Shown one piece after another: positions 5,619 to 11,907 of a stretch of DNA of 12,783 nucleotides. The position numbers were made by a program, and so were the translations under genes. The DNA comes from Bacteroidaceae bacterium. GTDB lineage: Bacteria > Bacteroidota > Bacteroidia > Bacteroidales > CHK158-818. The stretch's first letter is position 1. The number at the start of each line of letters is the position of its first letter. The notes below the pieces were generated by a model. That model worked only from the letters and a program-made list of their open reading frames with translations. It searched no databases and was not told where the DNA came from. The stretch covers positions 1 to 12,783 of the forward strand of contig JAFUKV010000130.1 of assembly GCA_017467745.1 (NCBI GenBank), in the 5' to 3' direction.

Positions 5619-7652
5619 ATGAAAATCATCTCTGTCTTATTCTGTTTTCTATGGCTGATAAACAGCAATGTATCAGCAGTAGACAAAAAATCCAATACTG
5701 TCTATTCCAGAAATAACCGTTATCCGTTGGTACAAAAACCGTATATGGAATTACCTATCGGAGCTATTAAGCCGGAAGGTTGGTTGCGGGAACAATTAAA
5801 TCGTATGCGTTCAGGTATGACCGGACATTTAGATACGGTATATGAAAAAGTAATGGGTAAACGTAACGGATGGCTTGGCGGAGATGGCGATGTATGGGAA
5901 CGTGGCCCATACTGGATAGATGGATTACTGCCTCTGGCTTATATATTAGAAGATGAAGAATTAATACAGAAAGTACAACCTTGGATTGAATGGACTTTGG
6001 CTTCTCAAAAAGAAGACGGATATTTCGGACCGGATACAGACCGTGAATACGAAGCCGGATTACAACGAGATAACTCGCACGACTGGTGGCCTAAAATGGT
6101 TGTATTAAAAATCATGCAACAATATTATTCGGCAACCAATGATCCTCGAATAATAGAGTTTATGACAAAATATTTCAGATATCAGTTAAATCAATTACCC
6201 AATAATCCGTTAGGTAAATGGACTTTCTGGGCAGAGCAAAGAGCCGGAGACAATCTTTCGGTCGTATATTGGTTATATAATATCACCGGCGATAGTTTTC
6301 TTTTAGATTTGGGACATCTTCTTCATAAACAAGCATTCAACTGGACAGATATATTCTTGAATCAAAACCATCTATATCGCCAAAACAGCATGCATTGCGT
6401 TAATCTGGGACAAGGATTTAAAGAGCCTGCCGTATATTACCAACAAAATAAAGACCCTAAACAATTGGAATCGATAAACAAGGCGGCTGATATTATCCGT
6501 AATACGATAGGGCTTCCTACCGGTCTATGGGCAGGCGACGAACTATTAGGTTTTGGAGATCCTACTCGCGGTTCAGAACTATGCACTGCTGTGGAAATGA
6601 TGTTTTCGCTTGAAGAAATCATAAAAATTACAGGAGACATGAGATGGGCCGACCATCTGGAACGTATTGCTTATAATGCCCTTCCTACACAAATAAGCGA
6701 TAATTGCGACGCTCGCCAATATTATCAACAAACCAATCAAATAGAGATTACTCGAAAATACAGGAATTTCTCCACTCCACACGAAGATACGGATATATTA
6801 ATGGGCGTACTTACCGGTTATCCGTGTTGCACTTCCAACCTACATCAAGGATGGCCTAAATTAGTACAAAACCTATGGTATGCTACTGTCGACAACGGTT
6901 TAGCAGCTTTGATATATGCACCGTCCAATATAACGACACAGGTTGCAGAAAATATCCCCGTAAAAATAGAAGAAAATACAAATTACCCTTTTGAAGAAAC
7001 GGTTCGATTTAAAATAAATTTCCCGGACAAAAAGAATAAAAAGGCGACATTCCCTATCCATCTTCGCATTCCGAAATGGTGTAAAAATCCGATCGTACAA
7101 GTCAATGGAAATACAGCGTCTTTTGAAATGTTTACCGACAGAGTTATAAAAATCAATCGTGAATGGAATGATAAAGACGAACTTGTAATTGAATTTCCGG
7201 CACAAATCAATGTCAGTTACTGGTATTCCGGTGCTGCCGTAATAGAACGCGGTCCATTGGTTTATGCTTTAAAAATGGATGAGCAATGGAATAAAAAAGA
7301 ATTCAACGAATCGGAGAAGCAATACGGAGACTGGTATTACGAGGTAACTTCTTCTTCTCCATGGAACTTCTGTTTATTGGGAAATAACCTAAGACAAGAA
7401 AACAGAGACAAGGCTTTCTCGGTAAGTAAAAAAGAGACAATAGCCGATTATCCCTGGACGCTTCAAGACGCGCCTATCTCTATAAAAGTAAAAGCCAAGA
7501 GAATACCTCGTTGGCAAGAATATAACGGATCGGCAGGACCTGTCAATTATTTAACACAACACGTAAACGACACAACACAAGAGGAAGAAGAAATAGAATT
7601 AATCCCCTACGGATGTACAACTTTACGCATTACAGAATTCCCCGTAAGATAA
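5619..7652 (+). CDS. Exported DUF1680/GH127-type beta-L-arabinofuranosidase
   Basis: 677 residues with a Sec signal peptide (about 1-20, ending NVSA), so periplasmic or surface. The body is the (alpha/alpha)6 barrel of the DUF1680 family: GAIKPEGWLREQL (48-60), GWLGGDGDVWERGPYW (84-99), WIEWTLASQKEDGYFGP, and the metal/catalytic set seen in GH127 enzymes: Glu320 and Cys322 in GSELCTAVE, and the Cys403-Cys404 pair in GYPCCTSN. In characterised GH127 enzymes a zinc-bound cysteine of that set is the nucleophile. The C-terminal third is beta-rich (FPIHLRIPKWC; VIERGPLVYAL), as usual. Likely role: removal of beta-L-arabinofuranose or a related sugar from plant glycans; related families such as GH146 are possible. 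It has its own promoter motif and terminator and no SusC/SusD neighbours in view. Confidence 0.85.
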   Translation: MKIISVLFCFLWLINSNVSAVDKKSNTVYSRNNRYPLVQKPYMELPIGAIKPEGWLREQLNRMRSGMTGHLDTVYEKVMGKRNGWLGGDGDVWERGPYWIDGLLPLAYILEDEELIQKVQPWIEWTLASQKEDGYFGPDTDREYEAGLQRDNSHDWWPKMVVLKIMQQYYSATNDPRIIEFMTKYFRYQLNQLPNNPLGKWTFWAEQRAGDNLSVVYWLYNITGDSFLLDLGHLLHKQAFNWTDIFLNQNHLYRQNSMHCVNLGQGFKEPAVYYQQNKDPKQLESINKAADIIRNTIGLPTGLWAGDELLGFGDPTRGSELCTAVEMMFSLEEIIKITGDMRWADHLERIAYNALPTQISDNCDARQYYQQTNQIEITRKYRNFSTPHEDTDILMGVLTGYPCCTSNLHQGWPKLVQNLWYATVDNGLAALIYAPSNITTQVAENIPVKIEENTNYPFEETVRFKINFPDKKNKKATFPIHLRIPKWCKNPIVQVNGNTASFEMFTDRVIKINREWNDKDELVIEFPAQINVSYWYSGAAVIERGPLVYALKMDEQWNKKEFNESEKQYGDWYYEVTSSSPWNFCLLGNNLRQENRDKAFSVSKKETIADYPWTLQDAPISIKVKAKRIPRWQEYNGSAGPVNYLTQHVNDTTQEEEEIELIPYGCTTLRITEFPVR

Positions 7653-7680
7653 AAATCTGAATTTATCCTTACATCTATTT

Positions 7681-7711
7681 AGAAACGGTTGGCTTAATTC
7701 CGACCGTTTCT
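7681..7711 (+). terminator. Hairpin terminator after the GH127-type gene
   Basis: AGAAACGGTTGG (7681-7692) pairs with CCGACCGTTTCT (7700-7711) over 12 positions with one T-G wobble and a 7-base loop, followed by TTATTT-type sequence. It starts 29 bases after the stop. Confidence 0.75.
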
Positions 7712-7745
7712 TATTTAAGAATCAAAAATAAAGCAAAGATTTTTT

Positions 7746-7777
7746 CTTGATATTAAGAAAATAATTTGTTTTCTTTG
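7746..7777 (+). promoter_or_regulatory. Weak candidate promoter for the nucleoside hydrolase gene
   Basis: CTTG (7746-7749), then 20 bases, then TTTCTTTG (7770-7777) resembles TTTG-N20-TAnnTTTG with one mismatch in each box, 17 bases before the ATG. Spacing is right, but the TA of the -7 box is missing. Confidence 0.3.
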
Positions 7778-7793
7778 TTTTAAATATCTATTT

Positions 7794-8804
7794 ATGAAAA
7801 GCACAGTTCAAATTGCATGTATTTTCTTCATTATTTTTGCAAGTTCTTGTAATAATATTTCAGAGAAAAGAGATGATAACAACTTATTTCTCAACACTAC
7901 TCCTCACAAATCTGTAATACTTGATGTCGATATGTGTACGGACGTAGATGATGTTTGCGCCGTCAGAATAGCTACGGCTCTCGATGACAACGGAACTATT
8001 AATCTGAAAGGCATAGCATATTCTATTACTGGAAAGAACAATATAGAAGCGTTAAGAGGATTTTTACTATATGAAAATAAAGCGCATGTACTGATAGGAA
8101 AAAGTTCGATAGACATTCCCGACGTGTCTCCTTATTGGGATTTAATGTGCCAATATAACGACGGAAAAGCAAATGTATACGATGCGGTTAAAATGTACAG
8201 AAAAATTTTATCGCAAAGCGATTCTCCCGTAGATATCATTACAACAGGATATTTAACTAACATAGAAAAATTATTGCAAAGTCCTCCGGATGAATACTCC
8301 AAGTTAACAGGAATAGAACTCGTGAAAAAAAAGTGCGGGCAATTATATATTGTAGGCGGTACTTATCCCGAAGGGTTCGATAATAATTTCTTTTTTACGA
8401 AAGAGGCAAGAACGGCTACCGATTACGTTAATAGGAACTGGCCTTATCCTATACTGTATTTTACAAGCAACGTCGGAGGTCAATTTATTTGCGGTGCACA
8501 ACTCCAAGCATTAGATGCCGAAAATAAAGATATTGTTTCCAGATCTTTATCTGCATTCGGAACACAAAACGGCCGACATGCTTGGGATCCTTTCGGGGTA
8601 TGGTGCGCAGGATATGCTTGCAGCGAAATAAATAAAGTAGAGCTGAAACGGGTGAATTTCGAAATTAATACTGAAAACGGGTATAATAAATTCACTGACG
8701 ATTCCTCCGGCAAACATTTTGTCGTATATAAACTAAATGATGATAACGATTATTACAACAGGATGATGGATACACTTCTCATACAGAAAGCGCTATTGAA
8801 ATAA
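7794..8804 (+). CDS. Nucleoside hydrolase family lipoprotein
   Basis: 336 residues. The N-terminus is a lipoprotein signal with IFASSC (Cys19), so the enzyme is tethered in the periplasm or at the surface. The metal-site motif at 44-53 reads DVDMCTDVDD, matching the DTDMGSDxDD form found in a branch of the inosine/uridine-type nucleoside hydrolases, but with Cys where Gly is usual. DIITTGYLTNIEKLL (about 148-162) matches the family's conserved TGPLTNLA-like segment, YIVGGTYPEGFDNNFF fits the GG-N-N region, and HAWDPFGVW holds the C-terminal metal aspartate. Family members hydrolyse N-glycosidic bonds of ribonucleosides using calcium; lipoprotein members next to glycosidases may act on other glycosides. 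Substrate is unknown. The next gene is convergent with 8 bases between stops. Confidence 0.82.
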   Translation: MKSTVQIACIFFIIFASSCNNISEKRDDNNLFLNTTPHKSVILDVDMCTDVDDVCAVRIATALDDNGTINLKGIAYSITGKNNIEALRGFLLYENKAHVLIGKSSIDIPDVSPYWDLMCQYNDGKANVYDAVKMYRKILSQSDSPVDIITTGYLTNIEKLLQSPPDEYSKLTGIELVKKKCGQLYIVGGTYPEGFDNNFFFTKEARTATDYVNRNWPYPILYFTSNVGGQFICGAQLQALDAENKDIVSRSLSAFGTQNGRHAWDPFGVWCAGYACSEINKVELKRVNFEINTENGYNKFTDDSSGKHFVVYKLNDDNDYYNRMMDTLLIQKALLK

Positions 8805-8812
8805 AATAGTTG

Positions 8813-9157
8813 TTAATTTGCATTCAGAATCTTTTCTTCATATAGGACAGCCGTTCCGATAGTTGTAACCATTAACATATTATTCCCCGCCCGTCCGAGA
8901 GTCTTATAATCTAATTTCATTCCGACAACGGCATTTGCTCCCAATTTTTCCGCTTCTTTCTGTAACTCACTCAACGCAATTTCTTTGGCCTTACGTAAAA
9001 CATCTTCATAAGTAGAAACGCGTCCACCTATAATATCTCGTATTTTAACATAGACGTTTTTAAAAACATTTGCACCGATTATTGTTTCTCCCGATACTAA
9101 TCCATAATATTGAACAATCTTTTTCCCTTCTATTTGAGGTGTAGTAAGCAACAACAT
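8813..9157 (-). CDS. YbjQ/DUF74 family (putative heavy-metal-binding domain) protein
   Basis: 114 residues from the ATG whose complement is at 9155-9157 (MLLLTTPQIEGKKIVQYYG). The frame is open 56 codons further upstream, but YbjQ proteins start at this point and the extension runs through a structured DNA segment, so I reject it. Family marks are TTPxIEGKKI, GLVSGETIIGANVF, IRDIIGGRVSTYE, KEIALSELQKEAEKLGANAVVGM and MLMVTTIGTAV. The family forms small beta/alpha pentamers; a metal-binding role has been proposed but is not proven. Cytoplasmic; no cysteines are present. The gene converges on the nucleoside hydrolase gene and is preceded, 33 nt downstream of a U-run, by a strongly folding leader. 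Confidence 0.85.
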   Translation of the reverse strand: MLLLTTPQIEGKKIVQYYGLVSGETIIGANVFKNVYVKIRDIIGGRVSTYEDVLRKAKEIALSELQKEAEKLGANAVVGMKLDYKTLGRAGNNMLMVTTIGTAVLYEEKILNAN

Positions 9158-9194
9158 ATAAAAAATGTAAGTGGTAGAATTTTTCAAATAAAAA

Positions 9195-9368
9195 AGTCGC
9201 ATCGGAGGATGTGATGAAACTCCGAATGACAGGATTTGAGAACTTCTCTCCTTTGTAATCCACCGTGCTAAGCATCTCCCGAAAGAGTGTGGCCCGCCAT
9301 TGGAAAAGAAAGTTTGTCTCGGCATTTCATATTAATTGATGAGTTTCCCAATCAACTGCGATGCGACT
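9195..9368 (-). ncRNA. Predicted structured RNA or structured ybjQ leader, 174 nt
   Basis: Read on the minus strand (5' end at 9368). The closing stem pairs 9356-9368 with 9195-9207 in 12 of 13 positions, with AGTCGCATCG against CGATGCGACT perfect over 10. Collinear helices follow: TGAT/ATCA (9351-9354 with 9212-9215), GAAACTC/GAGTTTC (9341-9347 with 9216-9222), then CGAGACA with TGTC-AT-TCG (9315-9321 with 9223-9231), leaving a 19-nt AT-rich bulge on the 5' side (9322-9340). Inside are a GGATT/AATCC hairpin (9257-9261 with 9232-9236) and CTCT-TTCG-GGAG (about 9274-9285). The 3' arm runs into T6. A two-box promoter ends about 14 bases before the first paired base. No known riboswitch core or SRP signature was recognised. 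A small inverted-repeat mobile element is the alternative. Confidence 0.5.
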
Positions 9369-9382
9369 AAATTTTTCTATAA

Positions 9383-9414
9383 CAAATATAGAACTTCTCT
9401 TTGAAATTATCAAA
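9383..9414 (-). promoter_or_regulatory. Two-box Bacteroides-type promoter reading toward ybjQ
   Basis: On the minus strand TTTG (complement of CAAA at 9411-9414), 20 bases, then TATATTTG (complement of 9383-9390) matches both boxes of the Bacteroides consensus with usual spacing. Transcription would begin near 9376, so the RNA would open directly before the closing stem of the folded segment. This is the best-supported promoter in the window. Confidence 0.65.
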
Positions 9415-9425
9415 TTTTCGAGAAG
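9394..9425. repeat. Nested dyads overlapping the ybjQ-side promoter
   Basis: CTTCTC (9394-9399) pairs with GAGAAG (9420-9425), and inside it TTTGA (9400-9404) pairs with TCAAA (9410-9414) around 5 bases. The inner dyad covers the -33 box and spacer of the minus-strand promoter, which would suit an operator. The A/T bias makes short dyads common. Confidence 0.35.
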
Positions 9426-9580
9426 AAAATAATGTTTTTTTCTTTACTTTGGTGCATTGCTATACATACATAACTCAATATAACCATTTTATAAAATCAG
9501 ACACAACATTATTAAAAAGAGAAACATTTATATGCAGCATTTTTCAATATCACCCGTTATTTAGATGAAAAAAGAAAAAA

Positions 9581-10132
9581 ATGGACAAATACACAAACAT
9601 ACTTCATCGTTGCATAAAAAAAGATAGAAAGGCACAAATGGAATTTTACTCATTATTCTATCCCTGTATATACAACAGTTGTTTGCGTATTCTGAATAAT
9701 CCGATGGATGCAGAAGAAGTTATACAAGAAACGTTTATAAAATTTTTCGATCATGCAGAGGCCTATAACATGCCTTATCCAGATTTAGAAAGAAAACTCC
9801 GTAGAATAGCTATCAACGCATCCATAGACGTTTTAAGACAGCAGAAATCTTTTTTTGTTCCGATAAACGATAGTTTCGAATGTGAAGAAAATGAAGATTA
9901 TTCAGAAAACGAAGATTTAAACATAACCATCGATATGATTCAAGATGCAATTGACCAATTACCGAATGGTTATAAAACGATTATCAATCTAAGACTAATT
10001 GAGGAACTTGAATTTGAGCAGATTGCAGAAATGTTGCACATAACATCATCTACGGCTCGTTCTCAGTTTGTGAGAGCTCGTAAAAAATTAGCAATACTTA
10101 TTAAAAATCTTATATATGAATCAGCAAATTGA
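9581..10132 (+). CDS. ECF-type RNA polymerase sigma-70 factor
   Basis: 183 residues. Region 2 (about 20-86) has FYSLFYPCIYNSCLRILNN and the core-binding DAEEVIQETFIKFF (43-56). A short acidic linker (99-113) follows. Region 4 (about 121-175) has DQLPNGYKTIINLRLIE and the helix-turn-helix FEQIAEMLHITSSTARSQFV with the usual RARKKL end. There are no regions 1 or 3, so it is an extracytoplasmic-function sigma factor. The TGA stop lies 17 bases inside the next gene, a single-pass membrane protein, which indicates translational coupling with a partner anti-sigma factor. No FecR or SusC homologue follows, so this is not the usual SusCD-linked sigma cassette. The promoter is not clear; self-activation is possible. 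Confidence 0.9.
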   Translation: MDKYTNILHRCIKKDRKAQMEFYSLFYPCIYNSCLRILNNPMDAEEVIQETFIKFFDHAEAYNMPYPDLERKLRRIAINASIDVLRQQKSFFVPINDSFECEENEDYSENEDLNITIDMIQDAIDQLPNGYKTIINLRLIEELEFEQIAEMLHITSSTARSQFVRARKKLAILIKNLIYESAN

Positions 10133-10601
10133 AAAAATAATAAGAGAAAATCGTCAAGCGTTCGACAATAAAATTCCGCCGGAAGGTCATTTGTCTCGTT
10201 TTGAACAACGCCTGATTTCACAAAATAAACCCAAAGAAATCAAACGTCGCATTAGTTTTATTGCTGCGATTGCCGCCTCTATACTACTATTATTTTGGAT
10301 TTTTCCGCAAAAATCAGGAGGAGATCAAGCATTGGCAAACGATAGCTCTGCCGCAACAATGTATTATCAATTTAAAATATCCGAACAAATTGACAGTATA
10401 AATATATTAATAGAAAAAAATGAAGAGGCTAAATTGCTCGTACAAGAAGCTATCCAATCAATGCGGCAAGAAATGGACGATTTGATAGAAAAACGGAAAA
10501 CAGTACCTGAGGATAATTATATCCCAGCACTGATTCTTTGTTATGATAGACAAGTAGAAACTCTCAAAAATATACAATCTATATTAGAAACAAATAAATA
10601 A
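10116..10601 (+). CDS. Single-pass membrane protein, putative anti-sigma factor
   Basis: 161 residues, no family name recognised with certainty. A cytoplasmic N-terminal tail of about 45 residues carries FDNKIPPEGHLSRFEQRL (16-33), the P-x-G-H-x-x-R-F pattern seen at the start of many small proteins encoded after ECF sigma genes in Bacteroidales. One transmembrane helix follows (about 46-63, RISFIAAIAASILLLFWIF). The outer part of about 95 residues is helical and charged (85-125, SEQIDSINILIEKNEEAKLL), probably coiled coil. There is no HxxxCxxC zinc motif, so it would be a zinc-free anti-sigma factor. Role inferred from position: it starts inside the sigma gene and ends 8 bases before the exported repeat protein. 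Confidence 0.65.
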   Translation: MNQQIEKIIRENRQAFDNKIPPEGHLSRFEQRLISQNKPKEIKRRISFIAAIAASILLLFWIFPQKSGGDQALANDSSAATMYYQFKISEQIDSINILIEKNEEAKLLVQEAIQSMRQEMDDLIEKRKTVPEDNYIPALILCYDRQVETLKNIQSILETNK

Positions 10602-10609
10602 CGACAATC

Positions 10610-11749
10610 ATGAAACAAATAACAATGCTCCATTACATCACGACGCTTTTAGTATGTGTATGTACCATAAATTGTTATGCCTACGATAAAAATAAAGACA
10701 TTACACATACTGCCAATACGGTCATTAACACGCATAGAGACCCAATAAACGACACTTACAAAGAAACAGTAACTAAAACAATCAACAGGCATATGAATGT
10801 AAGCAATAACGCCTTGTTAGAAATTAAAAATCAATTTGGGAATATCTTCATTACCGAAGGAAATAATAATACAATTACATTTTCTATTACCATTACAGCC
10901 AAAAGTTCAACATTAAAAGGCGCACAAGACATTGCAGATAGGATAAATATAGAGTTCTCGGAAAGCAAATCAAAGGTTTTCGCTAAAACAACTCTAACCG
11001 GAAACATTAATGGAGGGATGGAAATAAACTACAATGTTACAGTGCCTTCTTCCGTTTTTTTACAATTAAACAATAAGTTCGGAGATGTATATTTAAAAGG
11101 CTGTAAACAAGACTTAAACGCAAATATCGAATTTGGAAATATTGAAATAAACAGTTTAAAAGCCGACAACAATAAAATAAATCTGAAATTTGGTAAATTA
11201 AAACTTGAACAAGCAAAATCTTTAAATTTAGATATGTCTCACTCAACATCTGAAATGGGAGATATATCTCTACTAAATTGTACAAGCGCTTTTAGCTCTA
11301 TCCAAATAGAATCGATAGATATACTGAATTGCTCGAGTTTCAAACATGGGCATATCACGGTTACATCGGCTAATAAAATAGAAATCCTCAACCTTCAATT
11401 TTCAGAAACGACTATTAATCAATTGGTTAATAGTTTATCCATAAAAGATCTACAATTCGGCCAATTAAAGATAGAAAACATAGATAATTCTTTTGAAAAT
11501 ATTTCCGTCTTTGCAAGTCATGGCGGTGTCAATATGAATATTTCTCCAAAAACTTCTTGCAAAGTAGACCTGTCAACAAAACATGGAGGCATAAATATTA
11601 AAGGTTTCACGAATCTAAAAGTAGAAAATATCGATCGGAACGGATTCGAAAAGATCTGTTCCGGTACTATCGGGCAAAAAACGAATCCTACCGGTTTCAT
11701 AAAAGTAACGAACCGATATGCTGACATAAACCTTAATAAAGCAGAATAA
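10610..11749 (+). CDS. Exported beta-strand-repeat protein, DUF4097-like
   Basis: 379 residues with a signal peptide (hydrophobic about 6-21, likely cut after CYA at 24). The mature protein is a series of short beta-strand units of the type seen in DUF4097/DUF2807 putative adhesin or auto-transporter-like solenoids: QFGNI (75-79), KFGDV (156-160), EFGNI (174-178), KFGKL (193-197), QFGQL (282-286), then SHGGV (303-307) and KHGGI (324-328), and a closing NRYADINL. Spacing between the central units is about 18-19 residues, fitting one solenoid turn each. Function unknown; as the third gene of a sigma/anti-sigma operon it is either the sensor or the main target of that circuit. A GC-rich hairpin terminator follows. 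Confidence 0.75.
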   Translation: MKQITMLHYITTLLVCVCTINCYAYDKNKDITHTANTVINTHRDPINDTYKETVTKTINRHMNVSNNALLEIKNQFGNIFITEGNNNTITFSITITAKSSTLKGAQDIADRINIEFSESKSKVFAKTTLTGNINGGMEINYNVTVPSSVFLQLNNKFGDVYLKGCKQDLNANIEFGNIEINSLKADNNKINLKFGKLKLEQAKSLNLDMSHSTSEMGDISLLNCTSAFSSIQIESIDILNCSSFKHGHITVTSANKIEILNLQFSETTINQLVNSLSIKDLQFGQLKIENIDNSFENISVFASHGGVNMNISPKTSCKVDLSTKHGGINIKGFTNLKVENIDRNGFEKICSGTIGQKTNPTGFIKVTNRYADINLNKAE

Positions 11750-11778
11750 AACATTACCACAAATATGCTGCGCACTAT

Positions 11779-11818
11779 CCCGCCTCTATAACCTGTATTA
11801 TCAGATATTAGAGGCGGG
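11779..11818 (+). terminator. GC-rich hairpin terminator after the sigma operon
   Basis: CCCGCCTCTA (11779-11788) and TAGAGGCGGG (11809-11818) form a perfect 10-bp stem with a 20-base loop, followed by TATTATTTTATC. It begins 29 bases after the stop of the repeat protein and is the strongest-looking intrinsic terminator in the window. Confidence 0.85.
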
Positions 11819-11868
11819 TATTATTTTATCTTCAATTCTTTTCGCACTTATATGTGCTAAAAAAATAG

Positions 11869-11876
11869 TAAGTTTG
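11869..11876 (+). promoter_or_regulatory. Putative -7 promoter element for the tricorn-type protease gene
   Basis: TAAGTTTG is an exact TAnnTTTG match, 31 bases before the ATG at 11908 and after the upstream terminator. No -33 TTTG is seen about 20 bp upstream. Confidence 0.5.
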
Positions 11877-11907
11877 TAGAATGAATATCAAACGAAATCA
11901 TCACACA

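Larger units (their letters stand above)
9158..9580. other. Divergent intergenic region between ybjQ and the sigma factor gene
   Basis: 423 bases with no gene. The left two thirds hold the folded segment and the minus-strand promoter. The right part (9426-9580) is AT-rich spacer before the sigma factor gene. There the only promoter-like sequence is TTACTTTG at 9444-9451, which has TTTG but no correctly placed TA. A perfect 12-bp palindrome ATTTTATAAAAT lies at 9486-9497. A 10-codon frame from 9532 (MQHFSISPVI) is too short to call. Confidence 0.6.

Noticed and set aside
6437..7210. Minus-strand frames inside the GH127-type gene
   Set aside because: No family features, and the plus strand encodes a complete, well-conserved enzyme.
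9232..9320. tRNA or tRNA-like gene on the minus strand near CAAATCCTGTC
   Set aside because: The stretch recalls a tRNA T-arm end, but a proper T-stem, anticodon arm and acceptor stem cannot be formed.
9158..9325. N-terminal 56-residue extension of the YbjQ protein
   Set aside because: YbjQ proteins begin at MLLLTTPxIEGKKI; the extra residues have no family match known to me and coincide with an inverted-repeat structure.
9223..9368. Known riboswitch (SAM, TPP, cobalamin, FMN) or SRP RNA
   Set aside because: None of the conserved core sequences of these classes was found by eye.
9486..9497. 12-bp palindrome ATTTTATAAAAT as an operator
   Set aside because: Pure A/T palindromes are common in such spacer DNA; noted only as content of the intergenic region.
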